Source: MGBC120314 sp051877855
GTDB taxonomy: Bacteria > Bacillota > Clostridia > Lachnospirales > Lachnospiraceae
Assembly: GCA_051877855.1 (NCBI GenBank)
Contig: JBJEJH010000061.1
Coordinates: forward strand, 62,001 to 126,000
Length of the DNA stretch: 64,000 bases
Direction of reading: 5' to 3'
Under the pieces are notes generated by a model that was not told where the DNA came from, did no database searches, and worked only from the letters and a program-made list of their open reading frames with translations. Both the position numbers and the translations under genes were made by a program. Below, piece by piece: positions 8,079 to 17,215 of the stretch (position 1 is its first letter; the number at the start of each line of letters is the position of its first letter).

Positions 8079-8106
8079 ATATCGGACAAAACCCCCAATA
8101 AATTGA
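8079..8106 (-). promoter_or_regulatory. SigD-type promoter of flgL-fliW-csrA
   Basis: The -10 TCCGATAT (8079-8086) follows TCAA (8103-8106) at 16 nt. The -10 is strong, the -35 imperfect. It sits between the flgK terminator and flgL, giving a long leader of about 80 nt. Confidence 0.65.
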
Positions 8107-8150
8107 CCTTTAATTTATAGTCATTTTGGGAAAAATCGGATGCTTTGAAA

Positions 8151-8212
8151 ACACAAAAGAATCCGGGATTATATTTTACCCGAAAGAGGATAAATTATAG
8201 TCCCGGATTCTT
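8151..8212 (-). terminator. Terminator after the second flgK
   Basis: A 12-bp perfect stem (8157-8168 with 8201-8212) extends into further A/T pairing within a 32-nt loop; on the minus strand it is followed by TTTTGTGTTTTC. It separates flgK from the flgL transcript. Confidence 0.8.
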
Positions 8213-8240
8213 GGTATGTTTAGTACAAAAAATCTAAATT

Positions 8241-9833
8241 CTATACGCCCGTCTCATTGATGAGCTTACTGTATACCTCACTCAGCACCGACATCACCTT
8301 GGAGCACAGGTTATAGCCCTGCTGGGCCTTAAGAAGATCCAATCCTTCCTCATCCTCATCCACACCCATAATGGACAATCTCTGATTCTGAATTGTATTC
8401 GCTATATTGGTAAAGTTCTGCTGGAATGTGGTGGCTTTCTTTGAGTCAATGGCAACTGCCGCCACAATACTCTCTAAGAAGTAGGATCCCGTACCACCAT
8501 TAAAGCATCGTTCGCTCTGAAGACTCAGCAATTGATCCACGATATCGGATTTGGCTTCACCGTCAAGATAATTGCTGGTGGTAGCCAGACGATTATTATC
8601 TTGAATCAACAACGGATTAACCTCCACAGTCAATGCAGACATGGCTCCACCCTGATACTGCACGGTAAAGAACGGCACTCCGGGCTCACCCTTCTCATTG
8701 GTAGCCATTGCCACACCATTCTCATCGGTCTGGGTAAAGATTCCATTAACCGCATCCGAAAACAGGCGGATGAATTCATTCAGCTTGGACTGATAGTAAG
8801 GTACTCCCTTATAATCCGTGTTAGCGCCTCTCGTCTGACCGATGGACAGTTCTCTCACCGGATCACCATTTTCATCCAGCACGGTATTTCCATGCTCATC
8901 CGTCACAATGGTTTCGATTTCATAAGCGTTGTTACAGCCATCACGAATATCCAGCAGCGCCTTAAGGCTTCCCTTCAAGGTATCACTGTACTCATTAAAT
9001 GTTACACCATTGGACCATGTAAGCTCATACATACCGTCTGCATCCGAGGCATTACGCTTGTCTGTCTTAGCTTCCGTCTTTAATGTAATATAATCATATT
9101 TACTTACCAGATCCTGACCGTTGGCTCTTACCGTAAAATACGTTACCCCCTGCCCCATCTGCTGTTCATCCGTCTCTATGTTAATGATCTGGGACAGTTC
9201 ATCCACCAGCTGATTTCTCTTATCCCGAAGATCATTGGCATTACCAAACTGAACCTCAATCATATTAATCTGCTTATTCAGCTCTGCAATATTCTCCGCC
9301 AATGTATTGATGCGATCGCACTGGTTCTTAATCTCTTCATTGGCATCAATCTGAACATTGCGAAGATTAACTGTCAAATTATTAAAATACTGGGCCATAC
9401 TCATTCCGGAGTTGATTACATTGTTCTTCGTGGTTGCATCCGACGGATTCTTCTGAAGTTCTGTCAATGCCGCGAAGAAATTATTCCATTCCGTAGTCAT
9501 ACCCTGCAGAGAATAATCATCCAGATAATCTTCAATCTGATTCATGTAATTCTCATATACCTTGTACTGACCCACATTAGTCTGGTTATTGCGATACTTA
9601 ATGTCATAGTATGCATCACGAATCTGTTCGATGGAATTAACCACAACACCGGTTCCCAGCGTACCATAACTTGAATAGGTTCGGATCGCAAGGTCTGCCG
9701 TTTTATCAGTCTGCTGTCTTGAATATCCCTTGGTATCAGCATTCGAAATATTATGTGCCGTTGTATTGATTGCTGCCTGATATGCCTGCAATCCTGTATA
9801 TGCCGTATTTAGTCCTAAAAATGTTGATGCCAT
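8241..9833 (-). CDS. flgK: Second FlgK-type hook-associated protein (HAP1 paralogue)
   Basis: A 530-residue FlgK-like protein, directly after another flgK (15-nt gap). The N-terminal rod/hook signature is clear (GLNTAYTGLQAYQAAINTTA, then NISNADTKGYSRQQ), and the C-terminal helix (LLKAQQGYNLCSKVMSVLSE) matches the FlgK/FlgE family. Pairing of two FlgK copies suggests a gene duplication with divergence: the central domain differs from its neighbour and is about 60 residues shorter. Whether both build the same junction or one replaces another hook-associated part is unknown. Confidence 0.92.
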   Translation of the reverse strand: MASTFLGLNTAYTGLQAYQAAINTTAHNISNADTKGYSRQQTDKTADLAIRTYSSYGTLGTGVVVNSIEQIRDAYYDIKYRNNQTNVGQYKVYENYMNQIEDYLDDYSLQGMTTEWNNFFAALTELQKNPSDATTKNNVINSGMSMAQYFNNLTVNLRNVQIDANEEIKNQCDRINTLAENIAELNKQINMIEVQFGNANDLRDKRNQLVDELSQIINIETDEQQMGQGVTYFTVRANGQDLVSKYDYITLKTEAKTDKRNASDADGMYELTWSNGVTFNEYSDTLKGSLKALLDIRDGCNNAYEIETIVTDEHGNTVLDENGDPVRELSIGQTRGANTDYKGVPYYQSKLNEFIRLFSDAVNGIFTQTDENGVAMATNEKGEPGVPFFTVQYQGGAMSALTVEVNPLLIQDNNRLATTSNYLDGEAKSDIVDQLLSLQSERCFNGGTGSYFLESIVAAVAIDSKKATTFQQNFTNIANTIQNQRLSIMGVDEDEEGLDLLKAQQGYNLCSKVMSVLSEVYSKLINETGV

Positions 9834-9848
9834 AGCTTACTCCCTTCA

Positions 9849-11627
9849 TCAGCTTCCAAGAGCAGTTACCAGATGTTCCATCATCTCACTGACGACGGTA
9901 ATATATCGTGATGCTGCGTTGTATGCATTCTGGAACTTGATCATATTGGTCAATTCATCATCCGAGGATACACCCACGCTTTCCTGTCTCTTGTTATCTA
10001 ATTCGCTTGCCATAGATTCCTGATACTGCTGCATGTTGCGAAGCACCTCGCCCGTATTGGCCACTTCAGAAACCAGGCTGTTATAAAATGATTGAAATGT
10101 TTCCTTAGCATATTTATCGGGATTTAATGCCGCAAACTTAACCTCCCAGATATCGAGAAGTTCTTCTGCTCTTGCAAAATTCTCTCCTCCATCCTCTAAG
10201 GATAAAGGAATGGTCTGATAATCCTGCAGCACCTTATCATTAACCTGGAGATTTCCCAAGGTATAAAGGGACTCCAATCCCGTAAGATTATCATTGTTAC
10301 GCACGTACATCTTACCCGGATTGCCATCGGCATCCACGTATGTGTATTCGGTATAACGCTCCGTGTTCTTTCTTGAAAAAAGCTCCACACCAACAGACTT
10401 ATCATCATCCATACCGTATCCCGTCTTAGAAACGTCAAGCACGGTAGCCCCGGCCGGAATCGTTACGGCATTTCCATCCTTATCCGTCACATTCATTGCC
10501 TGCGTGGTGGTAGTTTCCGGACAGAGAACATTATTGATGGCTTCCACCATGCCGTTGACCAGCTTGTCAAATCCGGCCATCGTTGAAAGAATTACGGAAC
10601 TGTCAATATAGGTATTATAATGAATAACATCCCGCTCATACTGTTTGTAGGCCGCATCATAATCCGCATCTGTTGCGAAATCCTCACGTACAGGTTCTAC
10701 CGGCACGCTTCGATAATCAACCTTCTCGCTACCTCTCGCAAGAAGCAATCCCTTCAACTCACCGATATCATTATTATTGATGGAGTTAAATTCCTCATTT
10801 AACGCAAACACACTTCTTCGTTCAAGCATTGGCCACACCGGATTATACAGTCCTGTTGTACCAATCTCATCCACTTCCATGTTGAAGAAGGACTTTCCTG
10901 AAATAAATGGTGCTCCCTCGATATTAATATCAACCTTGCCATTCGCTGTTTCCCAGTAGTCAATCTTCACATAGGATGCCAGCTCATCCAGGGCTGCATC
11001 TCTCTCGTCCCTGTAATCATTGGCCTTTTCACCGGTAACTTCAATATAATTGATCTTATCATTCAGCTCCATGATCTTCTGGCCAAGTTCATTGATACGA
11101 TCTACCGTATTAACAATCTTGGTATTTAACATCTTCTGGTATTTCACCAGACCGTCATAAATCGCTGTGGCACGGGACACAAACTGGGATGCACTCTGTA
11201 CCAGTTCCGTTCTGGTAACCGTACTTCCCGGATTCTTAGCCACCTCCGTCAAGGCACCCTTAAGATCATTAACCACATCCTCAAATTTTACTCCAAGAGT
11301 CTCACCGAAAAGTGTCTCCACTTCCTCAATTGCAGTGTACTGGGATTCGTAGAATCCTGTACGTCCATTTTCCTGCCGATAGGATTTATCCAGAAATTCA
11401 TTACGTACTCTTCGTATATCCTGGATATTGACACCGATACCGTACTGAAGACTTCCTACCGCATTCTGTCCAATGTTAAAATATTTACTTGTGGAATAAG
11501 TGATCTGCTGTCTGGTATAACCCTTGGTATCAAGATTCGACAAGTTGTGACCCGTGGTATTCAATGCAATCTGTGCACCCTGCAATCCGGATACGCCAAT
11601 GTATAAACCTGCCATACTACCTGCCAT
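9849..11627 (-). CDS. flgK: Hook-associated protein FlgK (HAP1)
   Basis: First hook-filament junction protein, 592 residues from the ATG at 11627, which AAGGAG precedes at good spacing; a further upstream start adds seven non-conserved residues. The N-terminal MAGLYIGVSGLQGAQIAL and NLSNLDTKGYTRQQ and the C-terminal DELTNMIKFQNAYNAASRYI are canonical. By order (after flgN, before flgL) it is the orthologue of B. subtilis flgK. A hairpin with a T-run lies between flgN and this gene, with a weak -10 (TATAAT, 11701-11706) and a poor -35 just below it, so it may have its own start site. Confidence 0.95.
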   Translation of the reverse strand: MAGSMAGLYIGVSGLQGAQIALNTTGHNLSNLDTKGYTRQQITYSTSKYFNIGQNAVGSLQYGIGVNIQDIRRVRNEFLDKSYRQENGRTGFYESQYTAIEEVETLFGETLGVKFEDVVNDLKGALTEVAKNPGSTVTRTELVQSASQFVSRATAIYDGLVKYQKMLNTKIVNTVDRINELGQKIMELNDKINYIEVTGEKANDYRDERDAALDELASYVKIDYWETANGKVDINIEGAPFISGKSFFNMEVDEIGTTGLYNPVWPMLERRSVFALNEEFNSINNNDIGELKGLLLARGSEKVDYRSVPVEPVREDFATDADYDAAYKQYERDVIHYNTYIDSSVILSTMAGFDKLVNGMVEAINNVLCPETTTTQAMNVTDKDGNAVTIPAGATVLDVSKTGYGMDDDKSVGVELFSRKNTERYTEYTYVDADGNPGKMYVRNNDNLTGLESLYTLGNLQVNDKVLQDYQTIPLSLEDGGENFARAEELLDIWEVKFAALNPDKYAKETFQSFYNSLVSEVANTGEVLRNMQQYQESMASELDNKRQESVGVSSDDELTNMIKFQNAYNAASRYITVVSEMMEHLVTALGS

Positions 11628-11724
11628 CTTTTTCCACTCCTTTTCCAAATTTAATTATTAGATGCTACGGGTAAGCTTTAGTGCAAACGTGCCTCGAAAT
11701 ATTATACACAAACTTCCCTTAGAC

Positions 11725-11755
11725 GAAAAATGCAAAGCCATTTACTGCTTTGCAT
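11725..11755 (-). terminator. Terminator or attenuator at the flgN 3' end
   Basis: A 9-bp stem (GCTTTGCAT with ATGCAAAGC, 11730-11738 and 11747-11755) overlaps the flgN stop codon and is followed on the minus strand by TTTTTC. It would reduce read-through from flgM-flgN into flgK. Confidence 0.65.
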
Positions 11756-12257
11756 CAAACGCGCCGGCACCATAATCCGTGCCTCCTGCACTATACGCTC
11801 CCTTATTGTAATTGTTGGTCTCGGGAGCCATCCTCATTCCTTTTATCAAGTTCATCTCAAAATCAAGGATTTCCATGGATTCCTTAATCAGAGCCTGATT
11901 ACTTTCATTCAATCGAACCATCTCATCCAAAGTCTTGCGGATCTTGGTATAAATATCCATCAACTTCTTCTGTTCCACCGGTTGTTTTTTCAGAAGATCG
12001 ATCAGAACCTTAACCGTCAATTCCTGAGGCTGTACACGCAATACCTTGCATATATCCTTCACCGTGTTCTCCCGGTGTTTTTCCAAGGCATTAACGCGAT
12101 CCACTCCCCTTTGCTCCTGATCCATGATCTTCTGCAATCCATCAATATCATTCTTCACTATAGTTGAGGTTTTTTCTTTGGACAAAGCAATCAATGCCTC
12201 ATACTCCGAATTCTCTTTCTCAAGAACTTCAACCAATTCATCAATTAAACTTGCCAC
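11742..12257 (-). CDS. flgN: Flagellar chaperone FlgN
   Basis: Export chaperone for the hook-associated proteins FlgK and FlgL. The 171-residue, helical protein has the FlgN pattern of an N-terminal LIDELVEVLEKENSEYEALI and a middle helix with IMDQEQRGVDRVNALEKHR. The last 30 residues are Gly/Ala/Tyr-rich and probably disordered. Placement between flgM and flgK is the same as in B. subtilis (yvyG). Confidence 0.93.
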   Translation of the reverse strand: MASLIDELVEVLEKENSEYEALIALSKEKTSTIVKNDIDGLQKIMDQEQRGVDRVNALEKHRENTVKDICKVLRVQPQELTVKVLIDLLKKQPVEQKKLMDIYTKIRKTLDEMVRLNESNQALIKESMEILDFEMNLIKGMRMAPETNNYNKGAYSAGGTDYGAGAFDAKQ

Positions 12258-12270
12258 TCCAAAACCTCTC

Positions 12271-12552
12271 CTATAATGTTAACTCCGATGAATAATTATC
12301 AACAATCTTATTCGCAAAATCCATTCCGCTGACCTTGTATGTTCCTGCAACCATCATAGCCTTAATCTCATTGACCTTGTCCATACGAACATCAGGTGCC
12401 TGGGCAACAGATGCTTTTGCAATCTGGAATTCCTTTCCGAAGGAAGAAATCTCCACCTTATCACTGCCATAAGCAGTATTAGCAGCCTGTGTCTTGTAGC
12501 TCTTACTTGGCTGATATACCTGACTTATTGCATTATAAGCATCTATACGCAT
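12271..12552 (-). CDS. flgM: Anti-sigma-28 factor FlgM
   Basis: Binds and inhibits the flagellar sigma factor (SigD/FliA) until the hook is complete, then is exported. The 93-residue length and the conserved C-terminal block (VRMDKVNEIKAMMVAGTYKV, then FANKIVDNY) define it; the N-terminal third is disordered, as in known FlgM. GGAGGAATGAGTT precedes the ATG. Its own SigD-like promoter (12594-12621) would give negative autoregulation of the regulon. The sigma factor gene itself is not in the window. Confidence 0.95.
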   Translation of the reverse strand: MRIDAYNAISQVYQPSKSYKTQAANTAYGSDKVEISSFGKEFQIAKASVAQAPDVRMDKVNEIKAMMVAGTYKVSGMDFANKIVDNYSSELTL

Positions 12553-12593
12553 AACTCATTCCTCCTTTATGCATTTCTTAACTTCTGTAATGT

Positions 12594-12621
12594 GTATCGG
12601 AATGAACTCCCAAAAGATTAA
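12594..12621 (-). promoter_or_regulatory. SigD-type promoter of flgM-flgN
   Basis: The -10 TCCGATAC (12594-12601) follows TTAA (12618-12621) at 16 nt, in the gap between yvyF and flgM. B. subtilis also has a SigD promoter directly before flgM. Confidence 0.75.
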
Positions 12622-12660
12622 TAGCAAATTTGGAATTTTTCAAAATTTCCGCCAGAAACC

Positions 12661-13068
12661 CTATTTATCCAGGAAACGCATTCGGTTGCCATCCTTTTTT
12701 TTGGCAAATGGCTGATTATTACTTGCCTTATAAAGATTGGTCATCAGATTTTCCATCTCCTGTGCACATGCCGGACAGTATTTACCTGTTTTAATCATCT
12801 TACCACACTTTTCACAGCCGATACCAATCGGTGAATCCTCCGCAAAACAAAGTCTTTCTTCCCGAACCCACTTCTCGATCTGTCTGGCATCCACTTCAAA
12901 CCTCTGCGTCAAATCGTTCATTGTAACGCCCCGATTATCTTCAACATACGCCTTTACTTCCTGAAACTTCTCTTCCAGCTTATCGATACATGCCGGACAC
13001 AAACTACGATATGATCCACCAATATAGTTAAATAATTTCCCACAATTCCTACAATTACGTACTTCCAT
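12661..13068 (-). CDS. yvyF: YvyF-type flagellar operon protein (zinc-ribbon)
   Basis: A 135-residue protein with two Cys-pair zinc-ribbon-like modules, CRNCGK...CPAC at residues 5-25 and CEKCGK...CPAC near residues 80-97. Between them is a short helix-turn-helix-like stretch (MNDLTQRFEVDARQIEKWV). This matches the protein encoded between comFC and flgM in B. subtilis, whose role is poorly known but may be regulatory. The ATG at 13068 is chosen for its strong site GGAGGTAATACA; the 15 residues before it overlap the comFC stop region. Confidence 0.88.
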   Translation of the reverse strand: MEVRNCRNCGKLFNYIGGSYRSLCPACIDKLEEKFQEVKAYVEDNRGVTMNDLTQRFEVDARQIEKWVREERLCFAEDSPIGIGCEKCGKMIKTGKYCPACAQEMENLMTNLYKASNNQPFAKKKDGNRMRFLDK

Positions 13069-13079
13069 TGTATTACCTC

Positions 13080-13793
13080 CTAAAATCCATTTCCTATGCA
13101 CACACTGGCACAATACACCTTCTCGGCGCCTCCTCGAAGAAGCACCCCACTACAGGCATCCATCGTAGAACCTGTTGTATATATGTCATCCACCAGTAAT
13201 ATCTTCTTATATTTTACAATATCCCCGCGCAATTGAAAAGCATTTTGAAGATTTTTTATCCGTTCTTCATCATTTAAATCCTTCATGGGTCTGGTTTTTC
13301 GCACGCGAAAAAGCAAGCCGGTGTCCACAGGAATACCTAAAATCTTTCCCAATTCTCTGGCCACCAGTTCCGCCTGGTTATAGCCTCGTTGATAATATTT
13401 AATTCGATATAGTGGTACCGGGATAATGACATCGGGATTCCAATGCCGAATCTGATAACCATAACGTGCCGCTATGGCTTCGCCAAAGAATTTGGCATAT
13501 TCTCGTTGATTTGAATATTTGAACCGATACATAGCGTCTTTGATTTTTTCATCATAGCCAAAGACTGCGACACCCTGTTCAAATTGATGTTCTATGTTCT
13601 TACAGTCCGTACAATATTCTTCCTTTTCCTCCCATAACTGTTTTCCGCATCGAAAACATCGGGGACTCCCAATATATTGTAACGCCTGATTACAGGGAAG
13701 GCACACACCGGGCGTGGCCTTCCCACAAAATGCCGGCAAAACTTTCTCGCATATCGGGCATTTTGCAGGGTATAGAATCTGAATCAATTCCAC
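13080..13793 (-). CDS. comFC: ComF family phosphoribosyltransferase-like protein
   Basis: A 237-residue member of the ComFC/GntX family. The N-terminal Cys motifs (CPICEKVLPAFC, later CFRCGK and CTDCKN) form a zinc finger, and the C-terminal part has the PRPP-binding loop ILLVDDIYTTGST. ComFC takes part in natural DNA uptake in B. subtilis with ComFA, which is absent here; instead recD2 lies upstream, overlapping by 10 nt. That coupling suggests a DNA-processing role rather than simple competence, though this is inferred. Confidence 0.93.
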   Translation of the reverse strand: MELIQILYPAKCPICEKVLPAFCGKATPGVCLPCNQALQYIGSPRCFRCGKQLWEEKEEYCTDCKNIEHQFEQGVAVFGYDEKIKDAMYRFKYSNQREYAKFFGEAIAARYGYQIRHWNPDVIIPVPLYRIKYYQRGYNQAELVARELGKILGIPVDTGLLFRVRKTRPMKDLNDEERIKNLQNAFQLRGDIVKYKKILLVDDIYTTGSTMDACSGVLLRGGAEKVYCASVCIGNGF

Positions 13794-16012
13794 TTACACA
13801 CCTCTTTTATTCTTAAATCTAAGCTGGAATAACGTTTCTGTTCACTCACATTCTGGATCATCTGGTGACACACTTCTTCCAACCCTACAAGACATACACA
13901 TTGTCTTGCTCTTGTCACCGCAGTATACAGGAGATTGCGATTCATGAGCATCTTAGGGCCGCCAAGCATCGGTATGATAACCGCCGGATATTCACTTCCC
14001 TGCGCCTTATGAATCGTCGTGGCATAGGCAAGCTCCAGCTCCTCAATCTGTTTAAAATCGTAATCCACCAATTTACCATCCTCAAATTCCACCGTGATGG
14101 TTTTGTTGTATTCACTGATATGACGGATAATTCCTATATCACCGTTAAAAACACCCAATCCTTCTTCTTTAACCAGACCTAGCTTATTGCGCTGTTTCCA
14201 CTCCATCTGGTAATTATTCTTGATCTGCATCACCTTGTCCCCTTCACGAAAGACTCCCCTTGCATATTCTTTCTCATTTTTCGTGGAATCTTTGGGATTA
14301 AGACTATCCTGCAGGATCGTATTGAGTTGTTCCACTCCAACCAGACCTTTACGCATAGGGCTTAAAACCTGGATATCCATCATATCTGCCTGAACATATC
14401 CGGGCAATTTATCCTTAATCAGGGTAATAATTGCATTGATTATTTGCGCACTCTCCGGTCTCTTTAAGAAAATGAAATCCCTGCTGGAGGACTTAAGCTC
14501 GATTTCTTCACCATTGTTGATGCGATGGGCATTAATAATGATATCGCTTTCCCCGGCCTGACGGAATATCTTATTCAGACGAACTACATTAAACTCCCCG
14601 GATCCGATAATGTCCCGGAGTACATTCCCCGGGCCCACGGATGGAAGCTGGTTCACATCCCCCACCAGAATCAGACGGGTTCCCACCGCCACTGCCTGTA
14701 ACAGTGAATTCATAAGATTGATATCCACCATGGACATCTCATCTATGATAACCACATCGGTCTCCAAAGGATTATTCTCATTTCGTTCAAAACGAAGCCC
14801 CTGATAAATATTATCCTCCTCGGGAGCACCGCTAAGTTCCAACATTCGGTGAATGGTCTGGGCTTCCATCCCTGTGGTTTCCGTCATTCGCTTTGCTGCA
14901 CGTCCTGTGGGTGCTGCCAGACGTATATCCATTCCTTCTAACTGGAAATAACGAATGATAGAATTAATCGTTGTGGTTTTTCCGGTACCCGGTCCACCGG
15001 TAATAACAAGAAGACCACTTCGAGCCGCCTGCTTAATCGCCTCTTTTTGCAGTTCTTCCAATTCGATTTCCTGCTCCCTGCCAATTCGGTCAATGCACAG
15101 ATCCAGTTCATGATCCGTTACGTTATAAGTCAGATTGAGCTCATTTAACTTATTTGCCACCCGCAATTCGGTGTAATAATATGTAGAAGCATAAACAATC
15201 CGCTCTCCATCCAGATCCTTTAGAACAACTTTCTTATCAAAGACCAGATCCGTCAGATGCTTTTCAAATTCTACCTCACTGATTCCAAGAATTTCCTTTG
15301 CCTCCTGAAAAAGGATCTCCTGAGGCAGATACACATGTCCATTGGTTACTGCCTGGTAAAGCACATAGAGCAGTCCACTGTGAATTCGGTAGGGAGAATT
15401 CTTCTCAATGCCTTGTCTTGCTGCGATTTCATCTGCAATTTTGAAGCCGATGCCTGTGATGTCATCCGCCAAACGATAGGGATTCTGTTGAATAATTTCA
15501 TACATGGACGGTCCGTACTGACCATAGATCTTCGCCGCAAGATTCATGGATATGCCAAGATTCTGTAAGAACATCATCGCCTTACGTGCATCTTTCTTCT
15601 CCATCACCTGATTGGCGATTTCAAGGGCTTTCTTCTCACTGATACCCTTGACCTTCGATAACTGTTCCGGTTCTTCTTCAATAATACGAAATGTATCTGA
15701 ACCAAATTTTTTAACGATCCTTGCTGCCAGCGCCTCACCGATTCCACGGATTGCGCCGGAACCTAAGTATCTTTCCATGGATATCTCATCCGTTGGATTC
15801 TTAAGTTCATAACTTACTACCTGGATCTGATCACCGTAGCCCCGGTGAACGGTTTCATTTCCTGTAAGATCAATATACTCTCCCACATTGAGAAACTGAA
15901 AATTTCCTACACAAGTATGGTGTTCTCCATCTGCATAGACTTCGAACACCGTGTAGCCATTTTCTTCGTTGCGAAATTTGATATTGTCCACAAATCCTTC
16001 TATAGTGATCAT
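13784..16012 (-). CDS. recD2: RecD2 family 5'-3' DNA helicase
   Basis: ATP-dependent superfamily 1B helicase with an N-terminal RecD2-specific extension: OB-like fold followed by helix-hairpin-helix repeats at about residues 90-200 (GAIRGIGEALAARIVKKFG, GISEKKALEIANQVM, GIGFKIADEIAA). Walker A is GGPGTGKTT near residue 343, Walker B is VVIIDEMSMVD, and motif VI-like ATTIHKAQGSEYPAVIIPM lies near the C-terminus. The 742 residues are full length. The start ATG overlaps the stop of flgJ-like (ATGA) and the end overlaps comFC, so it is translated within the flagellar operon. Role: replication-fork and mismatch-repair support in Firmicutes. Confidence 0.95.
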   Translation of the reverse strand: MITIEGFVDNIKFRNEENGYTVFEVYADGEHHTCVGNFQFLNVGEYIDLTGNETVHRGYGDQIQVVSYELKNPTDEISMERYLGSGAIRGIGEALAARIVKKFGSDTFRIIEEEPEQLSKVKGISEKKALEIANQVMEKKDARKAMMFLQNLGISMNLAAKIYGQYGPSMYEIIQQNPYRLADDITGIGFKIADEIAARQGIEKNSPYRIHSGLLYVLYQAVTNGHVYLPQEILFQEAKEILGISEVEFEKHLTDLVFDKKVVLKDLDGERIVYASTYYYTELRVANKLNELNLTYNVTDHELDLCIDRIGREQEIELEELQKEAIKQAARSGLLVITGGPGTGKTTTINSIIRYFQLEGMDIRLAAPTGRAAKRMTETTGMEAQTIHRMLELSGAPEEDNIYQGLRFERNENNPLETDVVIIDEMSMVDINLMNSLLQAVAVGTRLILVGDVNQLPSVGPGNVLRDIIGSGEFNVVRLNKIFRQAGESDIIINAHRINNGEEIELKSSSRDFIFLKRPESAQIINAIITLIKDKLPGYVQADMMDIQVLSPMRKGLVGVEQLNTILQDSLNPKDSTKNEKEYARGVFREGDKVMQIKNNYQMEWKQRNKLGLVKEEGLGVFNGDIGIIRHISEYNKTITVEFEDGKLVDYDFKQIEELELAYATTIHKAQGSEYPAVIIPMLGGPKMLMNRNLLYTAVTRARQCVCLVGLEEVCHQMIQNVSEQKRYSSLDLRIKEVCKWN

Positions 16013-16359
16013 ACTTCGTAATTTCTCTTCATCTGCTCATAAAGCATCTGGGCAAGACCTAAGCCCTCACCCTGTTCAGTTACACTCTGAGCGTATTGCG
16101 CCATCATCTCATCCTGAAAATATTCCATCTGAGTTTTCGAGGATGAGGATTCATACTCATGTTCCGGAACCATTTTCTGCATGGACTTGAATACCTGTTC
16201 CAGAAAATAAGATTCAAATTCTTTGCACACCGACATCAATTCTTCGTCGGTTGCCTCCGAAAAGTCCTTCGATAAAGTCTCCGACAACTTAGAACTTGTT
16301 GTGTCCTGTGTCTGATATGTATTATAACTATTCAGCATTCCGTCAATGGAAATACTCAT
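16009..16359 (-). CDS. flgJ: Rod-binding protein, FlgJ N-terminal type
   Basis: A 116-residue protein equal to the N-terminal rod-binding domain of FlgJ, with no peptidoglycan hydrolase domain. The marker is CKEFESYFLEQVFKSMQKMV (residues 45-64), followed by FQDEMMAQYAQSVTEQGEGL, typical of the family. It would help assemble the rod in the periplasm-like space. It comes 19 nt after flgG and ends inside the start codon of recD2. Confidence 0.9.
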   Translation of the reverse strand: MSISIDGMLNSYNTYQTQDTTSSKLSETLSKDFSEATDEELMSVCKEFESYFLEQVFKSMQKMVPEHEYESSSSKTQMEYFQDEMMAQYAQSVTEQGEGLGLAQMLYEQMKRNYEV

Positions 16360-16378
16360 AATCTATCACTGCTCCTTA

Positions 16379-17197
16379 TTACTTCTTCAAATTATTCGCT
16401 GTCTGCATCATTTCATCCGAAGTGGTAATTGCCTTAGAATTCAATTCATAAGCTCTCTGTGCAACAATCAGATTCACCATTTCATCTGCCACCTGCACAT
16501 TGGACATTTCCAGATAACCCTGCTTAACAACACTTCTCTTTAAAGTGTCATATTCGTCCTCGTTCATTGCAACACCCGACGCTGCCGATTCCTTTAACAG
16601 TCCGTTATTGGTCTTCTCCAGTCCGGAAGGATTCGAGAACTGATACAGCGCAAGCTTAATGCCGGTCTTCTGTGGGTTGTTGTTGGAATCCGGAAGACAC
16701 ACCTCACCATCCGAATCAATGGTGATCTGCTCACTGGAGAGCCCCTCTTCAAAATAAATCGGATTGCCATTGCCATCCAAAACCGCAAGGCCTTCGGAAT
16801 TTGTCAGCATATGTCCGCCGCTTGGTGCTACCGCCAGGTAGAAGTTACCATTCCTGGTATATGCCGTATCACCATCCAGCGTGCGCACAGCAAAGAAACC
16901 CTCGCCCTGAATTGCAAAGTCAAAAGGCTCTTCCGTCGCCTGAAATCCACCCTGTCCATAATGTGAAGTAATGGATGAATTTCTTACACCAAGTCCAACC
17001 TGAGCGCCAACCGGTTTGGTCTCGTTATTTGCACTGGTTGTCTTCGATGCAATTTCCTGATATAGCAGAGATTTAAATTCCGCCGTTTCTTTCTTATATC
17101 CCACGGTATTAACATTGGATAAGTTATTGGCAATTGTGTCCACGTTATTCTGCTGGGCAATCATTCCTGACGCCGCAGTCCATAATGATCTCATCAT
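16379..17197 (-). CDS. flgG: Distal rod protein FlgG (FlhP-like)
   Basis: A 272-residue rod protein. The N-terminal LWTAASGMIAQQNNVDTIA and NNLSNVNTVGYKKE and the C-terminal YLEMSNVQVADEMVNLIVAQ, ending in QTANNLKK, are the FlgG/FlgF signatures. It lies after the second rod gene and mbl, the order seen for flhP in B. subtilis (mbl-flhO-flhP). Forms the distal rod beneath the hook. Confidence 0.93.
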   Translation of the reverse strand: MMRSLWTAASGMIAQQNNVDTIANNLSNVNTVGYKKETAEFKSLLYQEIASKTTSANNETKPVGAQVGLGVRNSSITSHYGQGGFQATEEPFDFAIQGEGFFAVRTLDGDTAYTRNGNFYLAVAPSGGHMLTNSEGLAVLDGNGNPIYFEEGLSSEQITIDSDGEVCLPDSNNNPQKTGIKLALYQFSNPSGLEKTNNGLLKESAASGVAMNEDEYDTLKRSVVKQGYLEMSNVQVADEMVNLIVAQRAYELNSKAITTSDEMMQTANNLKK

Positions 17198-17215
17198 AAA
17201 CCTAGTCTCCTATCA

